This document shows, one piece after another, positions 5,152 to 5,186 of a stretch of 5,186 nucleotides of DNA; within the stretch, counting starts at the first letter, position 1, and every line of letters begins with the position of its first letter. The translations under genes were made by a program, and so were the position numbers. The stretch comes from an uncultured Sporolactobacillus sp. (GTDB lineage: Bacteria; Bacillota; Bacilli; Bacillales; Sporolactobacillaceae), in contig UQRJ01000225.1 of NCBI GenBank assembly GCA_900543345.1, forward strand, positions 1 through 5,186, in the 5' to 3' direction. The notes beneath the pieces are model-generated. The model worked only from the letters and a program-made list of their open reading frames with translations, searched no databases and was not told the origin of the DNA.

Positions 5152-5186
5152 CTGTCTCTTATACACATCTGACGCTGCCGACGAAT
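5152..5186 (-). other. Residual Illumina/Nextera i5-side adapter (artefact)
   Basis: Positions 5152-5184 are the exact reverse complement of the 33-nt Nextera Read 1 adapter, with the Tn5 mosaic end at 5152-5170. The last two bases (AT) would be the first bases of the i5 index. Genomic sequence ends at 5151. On the minus strand the adapter reads in frame into opuCA and supplies a false start, the peptide MYKRQ, which must not be annotated as the protein's N-terminus. Confidence 0.98.

Overview
The window is a short piece of an ordinary bacterial chromosome sitting between two leftover sequencing adapters. Positions 1-48 are the P7 tail, an 8-nt index and the Nextera/Tn5 Read 2 adapter. Positions 5152-5186 are the reverse complement of the Nextera Read 1 adapter plus two index bases. 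Only 49-5151 (5103 bp) is genomic. Both end genes are cut by the library or assembly boundary, not by mutation. Strong GGAGG-type ribosome binding sites, tight gene spacing, intrinsic terminators, a lipoprotein signal and a CcpA-type operator point to a Gram-positive of the Bacillota, most likely Bacillales. The encoded proteins closely resemble what I remember of Bacillus subtilis OpuC and Aco proteins. Base composition looks near half GC by eye, higher than B. subtilis, so this is probably another genus; I cannot name it.

Every gene is on the minus strand and is read from right to left. First comes an osmoprotectant ABC importer operon: opuCA (only its C-terminal CBS domains, 4804-5151), opuCB permease (4128-4787), opuCC substrate-binding lipoprotein (3217-4131) and opuCD permease (2534-3202). 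The genes overlap or lie within about 16 nt of one another, and the operon closes with an intrinsic terminator whose first arm is the last codons of opuCD. Next is a single short-chain dehydrogenase/reductase gene (1642-2424) with its own probable sigma-A promoter and a weak terminator-like hairpin after its stop. Last is the start of an acetoin dehydrogenase operon: acoA (E1 alpha, 534-1529) and the first 151 codons of acoB (E1 beta, 49-503). A probable promoter and a near-consensus CcpA cre site lie in the 112-nt gap upstream of acoA.

The OpuC proteins would import glycine betaine, carnitine, choline and related solutes under osmotic stress. The ligand-cage residues of this OpuCC match the broad-specificity type. 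The AcoA/AcoB pair forms the thiamine-diphosphate-dependent E1 component that cleaves acetoin. The cre site suggests repression while preferred sugars are present. The SDR has no evident functional link to either neighbour.

I see no new biological system here. The points worth a second look are the adapter contamination with its spurious peptides, the cre-controlled aco promoter without a visible sigma-54 site, the terminator embedded in opuCD, and the OpuCC specificity residues. No stretch longer than about 115 nt lacks a gene, and I saw no RNA gene, insertion sequence, CRISPR array or attachment site.
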